Positions 12,326-25,345 of a DNA stretch of 64,000 nt are shown in pieces. Below the pieces are notes generated by a model, which worked only from the letters and a program-made list of their open reading frames with translations, did no database searches and was not told the origin of the DNA. Location of the stretch: contig NC_092472.1 of the NCBI RefSeq assembly GCF_047495875.1, positions 1,696,349 to 1,760,348 on the forward strand. The letters are read 5' to 3'. Made by a program: the position numbers and the translations under genes. Position 1 is the stretch's first letter. Each line of letters starts with the position of its first letter. This DNA comes from Pithys albifrons albifrons (taxonomy: Eukaryota > Chordata > Aves > Passeriformes > Thamnophilidae).

Positions 12326-12930
12326 ATTCATGGAGTGGGTCAGGTTGAAAGGGACCACAGTGGGGCATCTGGTCCCACCTCCCTGATCAATCTCAGAGCA
12401 CATGGCACAGATTGTGTCCAGACAGATCTGGAACATCCCCAGTGAGGAGACCCCACACCCTCTCTGGGCTCTGCTCAGAGCTCAGTCACTGCACAGCAAA
12501 GAAGTTCTTCCTCCTGTCCAGCTGCAACTCCCTGGCCATCAGTTCCTGCCCGTTCCTCTTGGGCCATTGCTGGGCCCCCCGAGCAGAGCCTGGGCCGTGC
12601 TCTGCCCCCTCCCTGCAGGCACTGCCAGCCATGGGGAGGTCCCTCTCAGGGGCTGCTCTGGAGGCTGCCCAGCCCCAGCTCCCTCAGCCTTTGCTGCTGC
12701 CAGAGCTGCTCCAGGCCCTTCAGCATCTGCCCAGCCTGCGCTGGCCCCGCTGCAGGAGCTCCCTGGCCCTGCTGTGTGAGGAGCCAGAGCTGGGCACAGC
12801 CCTGCAGATGTGCCTGCCAGGGCTGGGCACAGGGGCAGGATCCCCTCCCTGCCCTGCTGCCAGTGCTCTCCCTGATGCCCCCAGGACACCATTGGCCTCC
12901 TCGGCCCCCAGGACACAGGGCTGGGCAGGG
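12325..12930 (-). mobile_element. CR1 LINE 3' end of about 600 bp, minus orientation
   Basis: It begins GGAGTGGGTCAGGTTGAAAG and GACCACAGTGG, with CATCTGGTCCCACCTCCCTG. It continues with CACACCCTCTCTGGGCTCTG, AAGAAGTTCTTCCTCCTGTC, CTCAGCCTTTGCTGCTGCCA and, near the right end, GACACCATTGGCCTCCTCGG. These are CR1 landmarks in order, of a subfamily different from that at 61.2 kb. Confidence 0.8.
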
Positions 12931-13759
12931 ACAGCTGGTTGTCCTACCAAACATGAAAGTTTTCTCTGCTGACCATGGACGTGTCTCTATTTGCCATCTG
13001 TATTAGTAACTGCTTGTTTCAGCCTAAACTAAACTATTTATGTAAGCAGGAAGACAGATCTGCACGAATTCAGCTGAACACGCTCCATTTCTTACCTAGC
13101 TTGCTGCTCTCCCATTGCCAGGTTTTATTTTAGTGCAGCTATTGCTGGAAGTTCAAACAAAAATATACTTCAAATACTAAAAGAGTCTACCAAGAGCCAA
13201 CAGCTGAATGCAAAATGAGGAAAAAACCCTCACACTGAAAATAAGGCGTCAATTTTTATTTGGCCTCTGAGTAACCACCAAGAAGTTTAGAGGAAAACAG
13301 AGAATTCAGCACCAGCACAGTTACCCACTCTGTGCTTCAAGCTGCTACAAACAGTATTTGGTGTAGTTTGACCACAAGCTGTAGATGGGAAGTTTTTAAA
13401 GGATACCTAATGCTTTTACATACCTCTCAAGGGCCTATTTTTTAGGAAGTTTTGGCCAGAGCAATAATCCCCAAAACCAACAGCTGCCTCCTCCTGCCTC
13501 TTCTCAGAGGGAAAATATCAGGCCATTCTTCACCTAAATGTTCCATACCAGCCATTTTTCCTGGTTCCAAGGACTACAAACAGTTACTAAACAGGTCATC
13601 CTGCTGAAACCACCAAAGCTTTGATAACCAGCAATTAGTGCCACAACTGTAACTGTTTCTGAAGTATCACCTCACCTTGAACTCAGACCAAAATGGATTT
13701 GCTGATCCTCTGTATGTACCTCACTGTGGATCTGAGTATTCAGTGCACCTGACTCCATG

Positions 13760-14190
13760 TGGAGTAACCCCAGAATGGTTTGGGCTGGAGGGGACCTTAG
13801 AGATCATCTCATTCCACCAGCCCAGGTTGCTCCCAGCCCTGTCCAACCTGGCCTTGGACACTCCCAGGGATGGGGCAGCCACAGCTTCTCTGCCCAACCT
13901 GTGCCAGGGCCTGCCCACCCTCACAGGGAAGAATTGCTTCCCAATATCCCATCTAACCCACCCTCTGGCAATGGGAAGCCATTCCCTGTGTCCTGTCACT
14001 CCAGACCCTTGTGAAAAGTCTCTCTCCATCTTTCCTGTTGGCTCCTTCAGGCACTGGAAGCCACAATGAGGTCACCCCAAAGCTTCTCCTCTCCAGGCTG
14101 AACAACCCCAGCTCTCCCAGCCTTTCCTCCCAGCAGAGCTGCTCCATCCTCTGCCCATCCTGGTGGCCTCAAAGGCAGCTCAGTGTGGGC
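13760..14190 (-). mobile_element. CR1 LINE 3' end, minus orientation
   Basis: CCCAGAATGGTTTGGGCTGG, GGGACCTTAGAGATCATCTC, CCTTGGACACTCCCAGGGAT, TCACAGGGAAGAATTGCTTC, CCTGTGTCCTGTCACTCCAG and CTTCTCCTCTCCAGGCTGAA appear in standard order. The element is truncated at about 14190 and non-coding. Confidence 0.88.
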
Positions 14191-16182
14191 TGTGTCCAGA
14201 GTTACACCACGTAACTTGTTTTTTAAATGAAACTATACATGAAAAAGCTGAGCACTTCAGGATTTCCTTTCTGATCCTTCCATGAAGCACTAAGGCTTTG
14301 ACTCCCTCACTGAGCTTGGGGTGATGGCACATCCTTTCAGTGGGCAGCTGTGCCCAAACCACAGCCTGAGCCTGCCTGGCAGAGCAGGGATTTGATCCAC
14401 ACTCCAACCTGTGGAGCACAACAGCTGATGGAGAGCCCTGACAGGAAAATCACCCTGCTGGCTTTTAGAGCTTCTGAAATAATGTCATGCATGTTCTCAT
14501 CAAGATTTCCATAAAATACTCACCAAACTAGCAGTCTATTTAGCTTGCAATGAGAAACAAAAGGACTCTACCTCTGACCAAGCAGCAGCTATTTTGCATC
14601 ATGTCTCAATTTCCACTGAGCAAGGTGACATCACTTTTCAGAAAAAACATTACTTTTGTAGAAAAAAAGGTAATATTGCAATCCCAAGAGACACTCAGGG
14701 CTGGGTTTTGTTTGATTTTGCTGGTCTTGGTTTTTAAATACGCAATAACTTACTAGTTCTTAAGGGCAGGTTTCCCTCGACAGGCCCTGCAGGACCAGCC
14801 CCAACAACAGCCCTTGTGTAACTGTCCCAGAGACACCCCAAACCCTCATGAATACCCTGAGAGGCCCCAGTGGAGTCAGTGACCCAAACCTGCCTGTATC
14901 CATGCTATAAAAACAAGGACAATGAGGAGTGCCTTGTGTAATTGCAGCGGTTTGGTGACTCATCCCTGCAGCACTCGGGCACCCAGCGCTGCTCCCAGAG
15001 CTCCACAGCACACAAACCACCTCGCTGGGAACAAACCCAGAGCCCCAAACACAGAGAGACATCACTGTCTACACCTGCCCCTCCAACAGAACCAGCTTCC
15101 TGGAAGGAATGGCAAAAGCAGTTTGCAACTCACCCAGGCCACGTCTGGGGCCAAGTCAAGCCTTGCTCCAACATTCCCACAATGCCGCGAGCTCAGCTCG
15201 AGCTGGCACAGGAACATTTGCAGCAATAAAATAATAATCACAATACTCTCTCAGCTTGTGAAAGAGCATCCAAAAATCCTCCCTGCAAAGCTGCACCTGA
15301 GGATCAGTGATTGTTTTACTTCACCTGAAAACTGGCTTTATTTTCCAGGCAGCTGCCCCTGCCCAGCCCAAGAGGAGCTTTGACTGTCCCTGAGCTTACA
15401 CGTGGTGCTTGTTTTTCAGTGTCCTGGTTATTCCTTTCCCTGTCCAGTCACTCAGCCTTCCCTGGCAGGCACGGGTGTGTGCAGGACATCAGCAACTCAC
15501 CTTCCTGCCCAGAGCAGAAAGATCTTAACACCCAAACCATTTATCAAAGCAATCAATGCAAACTGTCTATCAAAGATATCAATGCAAAGCTGCACTCACT
15601 TACCTAAAGTATTTCTCAATTAACTTGCACAACTCTAGAGGACAATTAGCTGAAAAGAGAAATCCTTTCTCCCTGCACAGAACAATTTTAACAGCAAAAT
15701 GTTTCCCTCAGAAATATGGGCCTGCCAAACTGGCTGTAGGAAGGTACACAGACATAGGAGTGAGGAACTGCTTTGCTCTTTTAAATTAAGAGAAGTTACC
15801 TCAAATTGTCAGCTGCAATTAATTTTACTGGTTTTGCACTAATGGCTCATCCATTTTCCACATAAACCTGTTTAGGTAGAACCTGTTTGCATTTTTCACC
15901 CATCCCAAAGTATCCTCTGCACTTTTAAGACTCAAGGGAAACTTCAAACCACGTTACTTTGTGAACTCACTGAAACTCCTGAAGTAAAGGCAGAGCTGAA
16001 GTTTTCAGAGCTCTGACTATGGACACTTGTCTTGTGCTACAGACTCGCTCAGAACATTGGCACCTGCAGCTATACCAAAAGCCACCCTAAAAAACTGCAT
16101 TTTGTTAGGCAGTTCAGAGGAATCATGGAATGGATTGGGTTGGAAAAGACCTTCGAGATCAGCAAGTACAACCCTTGATCCA

Positions 16183-16257
16183 ACCCTACTGTGATCACCA
16201 GCCCAGGGCACTCCGTGCCCTGGGCTGGTGATCACAGTGGGGTTGGATCAAGATGTG
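16183..16257. repeat. Perfect-arm palindrome in the CR1 tail (first copy)
   Basis: The left arm ends TGTGATCACCAGCCCAGGGC and the right arm starts GCCCTGGGCTGGTGATCACA, extending to TTGATCCAACCC / GGGTTGGATCAA. Arms are about 34 bp with one mismatch (CTACTG against CAGTGG) and a loop of about 6 bp. A second, similar palindrome is at about 16455-16535. Confidence 0.9.
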
Positions 16258-16454
16258 GTGGATTCTCACTCAGTGCCCTGGGCTGGTGATCACAGTAGGG
16301 TTGGATCAAGATGTGGTGGATTCTCACTCAGTGCCCTGGGCTGGTGATCACAGTGGGGTTGGATCAAGATGTGGTGGATTCTCCCTCAGTGTCACATCCA
16401 CAGAATCACAGAATCCATTGGGCTGGAAAAGACCTCCGAGATCAGCAAGTACAA

Positions 16455-16535
16455 CCCTTGATCCAACCCTACTGTGATCACCAGCCCAGGGCACGGAGTG
16501 CCCTGGGCTGGTGATCACAGTGGGGTTGGATCAAG
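16455..16535. repeat. Palindrome in the CR1 tail (second copy)
   Basis: This has the same arms as at 16183: GATCCAACCCTACTGTGATC then ACCAGCCCAGGGCAC, followed by GTGCCCTGGGCTGGTGATCA then CAGTGGGGTTGGATC. The centre is GGGCACGGAGTGCCC. Confidence 0.9.
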
Positions 16536-17557
16536 ATGTGGTGGATTCTCTCTCAGTGTCACATCCACAGAATCACAGAATCCATTGGGCTGGAAAAGAC
16601 CTCCAAGATCATCAAATCCAACCCTTGGTCCAACTCCAGTCCCTTTACCAGATCATGGCACTCAGTCCAATCTCAGTTTAAAATCCAATCTCAGGATTAG
16701 ATGTCAAAGCTTCTTTTGGGGGTGGTATAATGGAAATATGAAGTAGTATTTACTACCTTAGAAACTGTCTCAGTGCCTACTGAAGAGCCCCTTTAGCTTT
16801 TATTTCCTGTATTAAAAAACCACCCACAAATGAAAACTTGAGGGGAAAATACTGACTCAAGAATACTGTCACTTTTCTTCCTTTTAGAGCAGATGCAAAG
16901 AAGCCTCTTCAGATCCACTCATCATTTATAGGACTTGCAAAAGGAAAACAAACTATTTAAAAAGTTGCATTTCAGTGCTGACTTCTCAAATTAGCATGAA
17001 CTGAGGGCCTTCAGCAGCAGGATCTGCCTGCTGGGCTCCAGGGGCAGCCAAGGATTTTACAGCCCAACACAAGTGCTGCCCCAGCACTCAGTCCCACAGC
17101 CCAGCCCTGTCCTGGCACCTCCCACAGTTCCAGCAGGTCCCTGGAGCCCTTTCCCAAACTGGGGGGGCTGTGTGGGCACCTCGAGTCAGGGGCAAGGCAA
17201 AACTCAAACTCCAAAGCTCCAAGTTGGACACTTTCCTCTGCCTCACCTTGGTGGGCAAACAAGGAGAGGGCACCCCCTCTGCCCCACGCCAGGAACAGGG
17301 GCCAACAGTGTTCCAGGCTGGAGGGGGGTAAGGAGCAGCTGGGAAGCAAATTTCAGGCTAAGCTGGTAATTAGATGACTTCAGATTCATCAAAAATAAAT
17401 TAGCCTCAGTTAAGATTAACTACACATCTGCAACTTGGCTGCCTGCTGCAAAGTTCCAGGATTATTCCTAGATTCCCAGAGGGAATTCAGGCTCAGATCC
17501 TGCTGCTGGTGCCACGTGACACAGCTGTGTCCAAGCCAAGCTCTCCCACCGGGAGTG

Positions 17558-18200
17558 GCCTCAGGGCTGGGACAGGGAGGGCACTGATGGGCACTGGGCA
17601 CACCAGTTCTCTCACTGGGAGGGCTGGGAGGAGCTGGGACAGGGAGGGCACTGATGGGCACTGGGCACACCAGTTCTCTCACTGGGAGGGCTGGGAGGAG
17701 CTGGGACAGGGAGGGCACTGATGGGCACTGGGCACACCAGTTCTCTCACTGGGAGGACTGTGAGGAGCTGGGTCAGGGAGGGCACTGATGGGCACTGGGC
17801 ACACCAGTTCTCTCACTGGGAGGGCTGGGAGGAGCTGGGTCAGGGAGGGCACTGATGGGCACTGGGCACACCAGTTCTCTCACTGGGAGGGCTGGGAGGA
17901 GCTGGGTCAGGGAGGGCACTGATGGGCACTGGGCACACCAGTTCTCTCACTGGGAGGGCTGGGAGGAGCTGGGACAGGGAGGGCACTGATGGGCACTGGG
18001 CACACCAGTTCTCTCACTGGGAGGGCCTGGGACAGGGAGGGCACTGATGGGCACTGGGCACACCAGTTCTCTCACTGGGAGGGCTGTGAGGAGCTGGGTC
18101 AGGGAGGGCACTGATGGGCACTGGGCACACCAGTTCTCTCACTGGGAGGGCTGGGAGGAGCTGGGACAGGGAGGGCACTGATGGGCACTGGGCACGCTGG
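17558..18200. repeat. 67-bp minisatellite, about 10 copies
   Basis: GCACTGATGGGCACTGGGCA recurs at 17581, 17648, 17715, 17782, 17849, 17916, 17983, 18041, 18108 and 18175. The spacing is exactly 67 bp except one 58-bp unit, which lost 9 bp in the GGGAGGAGC portion. Each unit contains CACCAGTTCTCTCACTGGGA. Copies differ at a few positions only (GGGACAGG/GGGTCAGG). Confidence 0.97.
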
Positions 18201-18295
18201 CACAGCACCTGGGCAAGGGCAGGGTCACTGCAGCCATCCCTTCAAAACCTGATCCATTTTTTTCTCATATCCACCACTCCTTAATACTTCTGTCT

Positions 18296-18460
18296 TTCCC
18301 TGAGGTCTAGAAAATCCCTGGAAGTGTCCAAGGCCAGGCTGGACAGGGCTTGGAGCACCCTGGGCTGGTGGGAGGTGTCCCTGCCCATGGCAGGAGGTGG
18401 AACAAGATGAGCTTTAAGGTCCTTCCACCCCAAAGCATTCCATGATTCCAAGGACAGCCC
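18296..18460 (+). mobile_element. CR1 tail fragment, plus orientation
   Basis: AAATCCCTGGAAGTGTCCAA, GGCCAGGCTGGACAGGGCTT, GGGAGGTGTCCCTGCCCATG, GTCCTTCCACCCCAAAGCAT and a terminal TCCATGATTCCAAG match the CR1 3' tail. Confidence 0.88.
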
Positions 18461-20790
18461 TGCAGAACCCCTCAGGCAGAACAGCACTGAGAGAAGGAAA
18501 GGACACAATTCCAGCCCGAGAAAAGTGGCTGAGTTACAAATACCACAGAGCAAAGTAGATCTAAATGAAGAATAATTTAAAAATAAGCAACTCCAACCAG
18601 CTACAAGCCCACAAACTCACTGGTATTCAGTGCTAAGGCCCCAGGACTGGAGAACCAAAAGAAGACAAAAGCTTGAATGAAACATTCAGTGATTTCCTTC
18701 TGTGTGGCTCAGTATTTTAATTTTTCTAAAAAAGATTCTGGCACTTCTTCCTCTCCATCCCCTCCTGCCCTGTCTGGGCACCAGAATTGCATCAGAATTT
18801 ATTCCTGTTCTTTGGGTTTTGCTCTTCCTCAGGGATCAGCAAAACTTTAAGCAGATTTCGAAGAGGTTTCTATACAAACTTTTACCATAAAAGTTTCAAA
18901 AAAGTTACTCAAAACCGCTGAGGAGCCTGAAATCCCAGAACTGCAGTAACCCTCAATTATTTATCTTTTGCAAAACAGAAGGTGTTTGCACACAAAAGAA
19001 ATACAGAAGAAGTAGCACTGCAATGAAATATTCAATAATAAAGCCTAGAACCAGTGAGCTACTCAAGGAAGGATCCTGAGCTGTTCTAAGCTCAGTTTTT
19101 CCCTCCAAAGATGTGTGGCAGTGCATTCCAGATTTGGCAGCTCAGGAAACTGGATCAATCCTTCCTAATTATTCAGGAAATTCTAATCACTCACTAATTG
19201 TCTGAAACACAAGCTTTTGTTTCCACACAGTTCCAGTGTGTTTTTGGAACTGCTGACACCCAAGCAACCCAAAACCTGGAGAAAACCTCATCTCCACAAG
19301 GGTGGCAGATTAACCAGCTGAACAAAAAGCCTTCAGTAACACAAGATGGAAAAAAATCCCCAAATCACTTATTCAAATACCCACTCAGCCTTGCCTGGGG
19401 TCAGGCAGACACTCTGCTCTCCAGTGCTGATTTTATCTGGGTATTCAAAGGCATGTGCAATTGCATAATTGAGATTTCACATGGTTTATATAATGGATGG
19501 TAAATGCTCCTGACCTGCCAGGTCAGCACCACTTCTCCCTCTACAATTCAAGACCCAGCTGATGAGCACAAAAAGCACATCAGTGCAGACTCCACAGAAA
19601 GGGTTTGAGGGCAGGGGGAAGGAACAGCTGCCCCAGGGCTCAGGGGCCCAGGATAAGCTTGAGACTTTCAGACTGTGTTTGCTTTAACAACCCAGGCCCA
19701 AGTGCACAGAATTGTAGGTGGGTTCCTCTAACAGTGCAGCAAATATTTTTTCAGCATTATATCCCTTTAATACATTCTCTAGTCCAAGACTCTCTCCCCA
19801 AGCAGCCAAAATGTTCCAGTGTTCAAACCCCAAGTGTGCATTCACATTCTGCCATCATGTGTAAAACTTTAAAGGTAACTTCACCTGATCCTTCTTTAAT
19901 TGATTTTTCAAGTAGGATATTTAACCATCAGCCACTGAGGAACTCAGAGAGAACTTTAAGGTCCACTTTCATTCATTCATTTTTTAAATCAAATTTTTCT
20001 GTATTTTCCATGAAATTCAGGCTCTAACAGCTCCAATTCCTATGGCACAATGGCATTCATTATTTATCAGTCATGGCATGCAAGACATGCCAACATGTTT
20101 GCATTTGCACACCTTACAGTAAACATTTAGCAGTCTATTTATTAAAAAGGAGTATTAAAAAGATGCAGAAAAACACAGATTATATGCATAATTTGGATCA
20201 TCCCTCATGCCTGGATTAATAATTGCATCAATAAATGCATGTGAACTTGAGCAATGCAAGAACCATGTAAAGTTAAAAAACCAAAGAGTTTAACTCCAAT
20301 GGCTGAGAGTTTCTACCCACCCCAGTGCAAAGGCCCTGAACAGACCTCAGTGCTGGGATGGACACAACCCATATTGTTTCCCTCAGGTAACAAAGTCACC
20401 TCAAACTTCTCAAGTACCTGTAAAATCCACCTGGAAGCACTGAAAGAACATCCTGCCCCACAAAGTAATGCCCTTCCCCAGAAGGGCTTGGCAAACACGG
20501 CTATTGTGCCACAGAAATATTATGCAAAGTAGTAAAAAGCTCTGGTTAAAGTTCCTTCTTTCTCTGTAGCACTTCCTCCAGACTGGTGCTTGGTACAATC
20601 TGCTCAGTCCTGTTGCTGTGGCTGCAGCCCCCTGTCCTACCCTGACTGTGATTTATTTGGATTCTCCCACCACCTCACAGGATCCCAACAAACAGATCAC
20701 TTGTGCAGACCCTGCCAGGCCACCCCACAGCCCAGCGGGACAGCTGGCTGGGACCCCCTGGAATGGCTCCCTGCTCCACCCCCAGAGCCT

Positions 20791-21559
20791 GGCACAGGGA
20801 AGGGAGGGCCCTGGGACAGTGACTGGGACCCTCAGGATCAGCACACCCTCTGCCAACACTGGCACAGGGAAGGGAATGCCCTGGGACAGTGACTGGGACC
20901 CTCAGGATCAGCACACCCTCTGCCAACACTGGCACAGGGAAGGGAGGGCCCTGGGATGGCGACTGGGACCCTCAGGATCAGCACACCCTCTGCCAACACT
21001 GGCACAGGGAAGGGAGGGCCCTGGGATGGTGACTGGGACCCTCAGGATCAGCACACCCTCTGCCAACACTGGCACAGGGAAGGGAGGGCCCTGGGATGGT
21101 GACTGGGACCCTCAGGATCAGCACACCCTCTGCCAACACTGGCACAGGGAAGGGAGGGCCCTGGGATGGTGACTGGGACCCTCAGGATCAGCACACCCTC
21201 TGCCAACACTGGCACAGGGAAGGGAGGGCCCTGGGATGGTGACTGGGACCCTCAGAATCAGCACACCCTCTGCCAACACTGGCACAGGGAAGGGAGGGCC
21301 CTGGGATGGCGACTGGGACCCTCAGATCAGCACACCCTCTGTCAACACTGGCACAGGGAAGGGAGGGCCCTGGGATGGTGACTGGGACCCTCAGGATCAG
21401 CACACCCTCTGTCAACACTGGCACAGGGAAGGGAATGCCCTGGGATGGTGACTGGGACCCTCAGAATCAGCACACCCTCTGCCAACACTGGCACAGGGAA
21501 GGGAGTGCCCTGGGATGGTGACTGGGACCCTCAGGATCAGCACACCCTCTGCCAACACT
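20791..21559. repeat. 70-bp minisatellite, 11 nearly identical copies
   Basis: Units begin GGCACAGGGAAGGGAGGGCC at 20791, 20861, 20931, 21001, 21071, 21141, 21211, 21281, 21350, 21420 and 21490. One unit has a 1-bp deletion. Each ends CACCCTCTGCCAACACT. Divergence is only a few substitutions per unit (T/C in GATGGTGACT, AATGCC/AGGGCC), so the array is young or homogenised. Open frames across it, on both strands, are repeat artefacts. Confidence 0.97.
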
Positions 21560-24424
21560 GACACCAACACAGTTGTTGGATGCCCCGGGCAGGGGCAAAC
21601 CCTCCCCCAGGAATGTCTGAGGAGGCTCTGGCAGTGCAAGGACTGCACAAATGTCATTTCGACCTTAGCAGGGAATATTGGAGTAGATGGTTCTGTTTCC
21701 TTGACAATCCCTCTGTGGCACAGAGACCAAAGACCTGCAAGGAAGAGGATGATGCCCCATGGCCCCAGGACATGCTGCCTTGCACCTCCTCTCCTCAGTT
21801 CCCTCCTCCCCTGCCAGCAGGAGCCTGCACTGCCAGCAGGCACAGGGCACACTCCTGGCACTTCTCTTCCCACCCTAACAGGATCAGAGAGCACAACAAA
21901 AATCCTCTTCTCCAAAGGAGGTTGAGAAAGCACGAACAGTGGCTGACAACATCCCTGCACTCAGCCAGCCTCCTGCAGATGTTTCCTGGGAGGCAGCAGC
22001 ACCAACAGCTCCTGCCCACTGCCTGTGAATCCCTCAGGCTGTGGGACTGTGTTGAGCTTTGTGAGGGACACAGATTTGTGTCAAATTACACTCCTTGTTG
22101 CAGCTCTGAGCAACAGGCTCTGGATTTGCTGAGACAAGGTCTAGTACCTTGTGGTGTTACATGAGCCCATCACAGAGAATGTACTTGTCTCCACAGGGAC
22201 AGATCCTTCCCAGTCTGAGAGGATGGATTGGGATCTCTATATGGAACAAGAGAAACACCAGCAAAAGGCAGGCTGGCAAGTCATCCAAAGGAATAAGCAC
22301 AAGGTTTCCAAGCTCACAGCACTTTTCCTGCGTTCAGAAGCCCTTTCAGCAGCAGCTCAGTGAGGTATCTCAGGAGGAGTCACATCACCACTTCCTCCTC
22401 ATCTCGATCATAAAGATTAGTGATTAAGTAAATTACGAACTTCTGATTACCTGCAACTTCTGAGAAACAGACAAAAATGAGAGAACTGCCCACCGGCCAT
22501 GGCTGAAATAATTTGGAAAGCTCTTTACAAAGAGAGTGGAGCTCCTGAAAGGTCACTCTTTCTTCCAAGCCCACTCAAGGATGACGTGTATGATCTTTAG
22601 TGCTCTCTAAAAACCACTGAGAACAGCCAAGCCCAAAAAAAGCCCTTGTGTGTATCAAGTTGTTTGTACCAGCAAAGCCCTTTCCCCACGAGTAGCAATG
22701 CCAGGGGTTGGCAGCACTCCAACAGTCCCACCCTGTGGAGGCCCCCACAGGTGCCCAGGACCTGCCAGGTGGCTGCACAGGCTGCTCTGCCACTGCTGCC
22801 CACAGAGCACAGGGAATGCAGCTGGAGAGGCCAAGTCAGCTACAAGTGACTGGCGAGCGTCACGTCTGAGGAAAATCAGGAACCAAAACCCACAGACATT
22901 TACTCATTTGCTGCTCTTGGGACATCAGGGACACACTCTGCTCCTCAGCTGAAGGAAGCACAGAGCACAGCTCTGGTCAGAGCTCAGTCCTGGCTCATGG
23001 GCTGCAGTTCAGCAGGAACTGCTACTTCAAAATAAACACTGGGAACTGACCCACTAAAGAAAAGGTGTCTCTCTCTCTGCTCTAAGGATGAACAGGCTGA
23101 GTTAGTAATTGAAGTCACAAAGCAGATACACAAAGGATGATGGCAGAGAAGTGCTTATCAAACCCCTTCCCTTCAGACAATAAATCACATTCAGAAAAAG
23201 CAATCCCTGCCTTTCACATTTCCTCACCCAGCTGTGTCTGGACCAGCCCCTTCCACGGCCACCCCACCAGAAGCCCCCCCAGTCCCCATGAGGGGCTGCA
23301 GCAGAGCTGGCCCTGCCTGAGACCCACCTGGAGCATTCCACAGGAAACACCCGGGATACACAGCTGGTGGGACAGCCGGGATGGCCAAGCACGGGAGCAC
23401 AACGGGGACTAAAATGCAACATTACTCTTTGCAAAATACTTGCAGAAAGAGCAACTACCACCAAACTGGGCTGTCCCATCAGCCCTCAAAATCTGCAACG
23501 CCCACACAGAGAACTCAAAAACAAAACAAAAGATGTTACAAGAAACTGCTCAAAACAAACTCCAAACTACTATTAATTCTAACTGAGAGGAGACTCCAGC
23601 TCCAGCCAGAAGGGACACCACCACTGGGCTGTGGGTCACCAGAGGGGAAACGGGACGGTTTTACCCCAGATCTGAGGAACCAGCACCAGGCTGACCATGA
23701 GCAGAGCTTTAATTGCTTGGCCTGAAAGCTTTCTGCCTCCAAAAGAGCCTGCTCAAAATAAAGGGACAAGCACAAATATTCCAGATACTGGAGAGAACAT
23801 TCTGTTCCTTTAAAGAAAAGGAATCAAACATATATTTCTTTTTAATGGATCTGCTGGATCGTTTCCAAAAAGAAATGGTAACAGCCCCACTGTTTTGAGG
23901 CAAAATACCAGAAAACATGTCCAAGAGGTATTTGTAAGTTCCTTCAAACCTAACAGAGGCAGCAAAGCAGTTGTCTGGTTCTGACAACTCATTTGAACAG
24001 CTGCAGAGAAGAAGGGCATTTCCAAAAGGATGCAGGCTCCAGGGAGACAGGCCAGTCCTCACTTCCCACTGGGGATTTCATGCTCTGGAGGAAATGGTTT
24101 GAGCAGAAATGCATCTGCTGCACTTGCTGTCATTTTAAGAACATTAAATCATGTCTGTGCCTGAATCTGGACCATGAAAAAAGGATGATGAAGTTTTCAG
24201 GTTAAATTCTTAGCTTTCAAGTCCAAACTTTTCCAACTACAATTTTCCTGGTTGTATTTCCTTCTGCTATCAGAATAGAAACATCAACCAACAGAAGTTC
24301 AAAATTAGCAAAGAATAACAAACAGAAGCTTAAGCAAGTTAATCCTAAATTGTGTCATCAATAAATAAATAGATAAGCTTCCTTCTGGAAGTCTCTGTGT
24401 TTAAACTGCAGGAAGGGAAATTTA

Positions 24425-24660
24425 TGTCAGATACAGGGAAGGAATCCTTCCCTGTGAGGGTGGGCAGGCCCTGGCACGGGGTAACCAGAGAAGCTGTGGC
24501 TGCCCCATCCCTGCAAGTGTCCAAGGCCAGGTTGGACAGGGCTTGGAGCAACCTGGACTGGTGGGAGGTGTCCCTGCCCATGGCAGGGGGTGGAATGAGA
24601 TGGTCTTTGAGGTCCCTTCCCACCCAAACCAGTCAGATTCTGGGATTCTTTGTGCCTCAG
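24425..24660 (+). mobile_element. CR1 tail fragment, plus orientation
   Basis: GAAGGAATCCTTCCCTGTGA, GGGTGGGCAGGCCCTGGCAC, AGTGTCCAAGGCCAGGTTGG, GGAGGTGTCCCTGCCCATGG and GGTCCCTTCCCACCCAAACC, followed by GATTCTGGGATTCTTTG, form a CR1 3' end. Confidence 0.88.
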
Positions 24661-24924
24661 TTCAGTTGTGACAGCACTGACAAATAACTGCAAATAATTA
24701 CACACCCCCTAATGCTCCAGAACTCTACTTGCCCCTGGCAAACAGGTTCTTCTGAACAGTAATAAATTACAACTTGGACAATTCAAATTATGACCATGAT
24801 TTCTGTGAAAACACCTTCCAGTTATGGAGGGTAAACTGACACATTCCTGTCAACCTGTAAGAAGGAATGACAGCAACAAGAACTAAGTCAGTGTCCTGCT
24901 CCTCCTGCTCCTCCATCACCAGGA

Positions 24925-25345
24925 TACATGGAGTCAGAACCACAGAGTCCCTGAGGCTGGAAAAGCCCTCCCAGCCCATGGAGCCCACCCTGTGCCCAAT
25001 GCCCACCTTGGCAAAGCCCTGCCAGCCCATGGAGCCCACCCTGTGCCCAATGCCCACCTTGGCAAAGCCCTGCCAGCCCATGGAGCCCACCCTGTGCCCA
25101 ATGCCCACCTTGGCAAAGCCCTCCCAGCCCATGGAGCCCACCCTGTGCCCAATGCCCACCTTGGCAAAGCCCTCCCAGCCCATGGAGCCCACCCTGTGCC
25201 CGATGCCCACCTTGGCAAAGCCCTCCCAGCCCACGGAGCCCACCCTGTGCCCAATGCCCACCTTGTCCCCCAGCCCAGAGCACTGAGTGCCATGGCCAGT
25301 CCTGCCTTGGGCACCTCCAGGGCTGGGCACTCCATTAAAACTGAA
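24925..25345 (-). mobile_element. CR1 tail with internal 51-bp array, minus orientation
   Basis: The tail end is at the left (CAGAACCACAGAGTCCCTGA, GGCTGGAAAAGCCCTCCCAG). Six 51-bp units follow, then the single-copy CR1 part (CCCCCAGCCCAGAGCACTGA, GTGCCATGGCCAGTCCTGCC, TTGGGCACCTCCAGGGCTGG). The element stops at about 25335. Confidence 0.85.
24959..25264 (-). repeat. 51-bp minisatellite, 6 copies, inside a CR1 tail
   Basis: There are six exact-length 51-bp units, the reverse complement of the array at 2573-2776. Each reads GGCAAAGCCCTCCCAGCCCA onward to CAATGCCCACCTT on the plus strand. Both strands stay open in several frames for the same arithmetic reason. Confidence 0.97.

Larger units (their letters stand above)
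16117..16690 (-). mobile_element. Composite CR1 tails joined by palindromes, minus orientation
   Basis: There are three CR1 tail starts: at 16125 (GAATGGATTGGGTTGGAAAA), 16400 (CAGAATCCATTGGGCTGGAA) and 16575. After the first two, the sequence runs into CTGTGATCACCAGCCCAGGG and then the reverse complement of the same arm. Between them lie three near copies of a roughly 58-bp unit containing CCCTGGGCTGGTGATCACAG and AAGATGTGGTGGATTCTC. The last tail continues as an ordinary CR1 3' UTR (AGTCCCTTTACCAGATCATG). Confidence 0.82.

Noticed and set aside
16183..16257. microRNA hairpin
   Set aside because: The perfect foldback recurs at several CR1 tails and lacks the bulged, unique-locus pattern of a miRNA. 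Repeat origin explains it.
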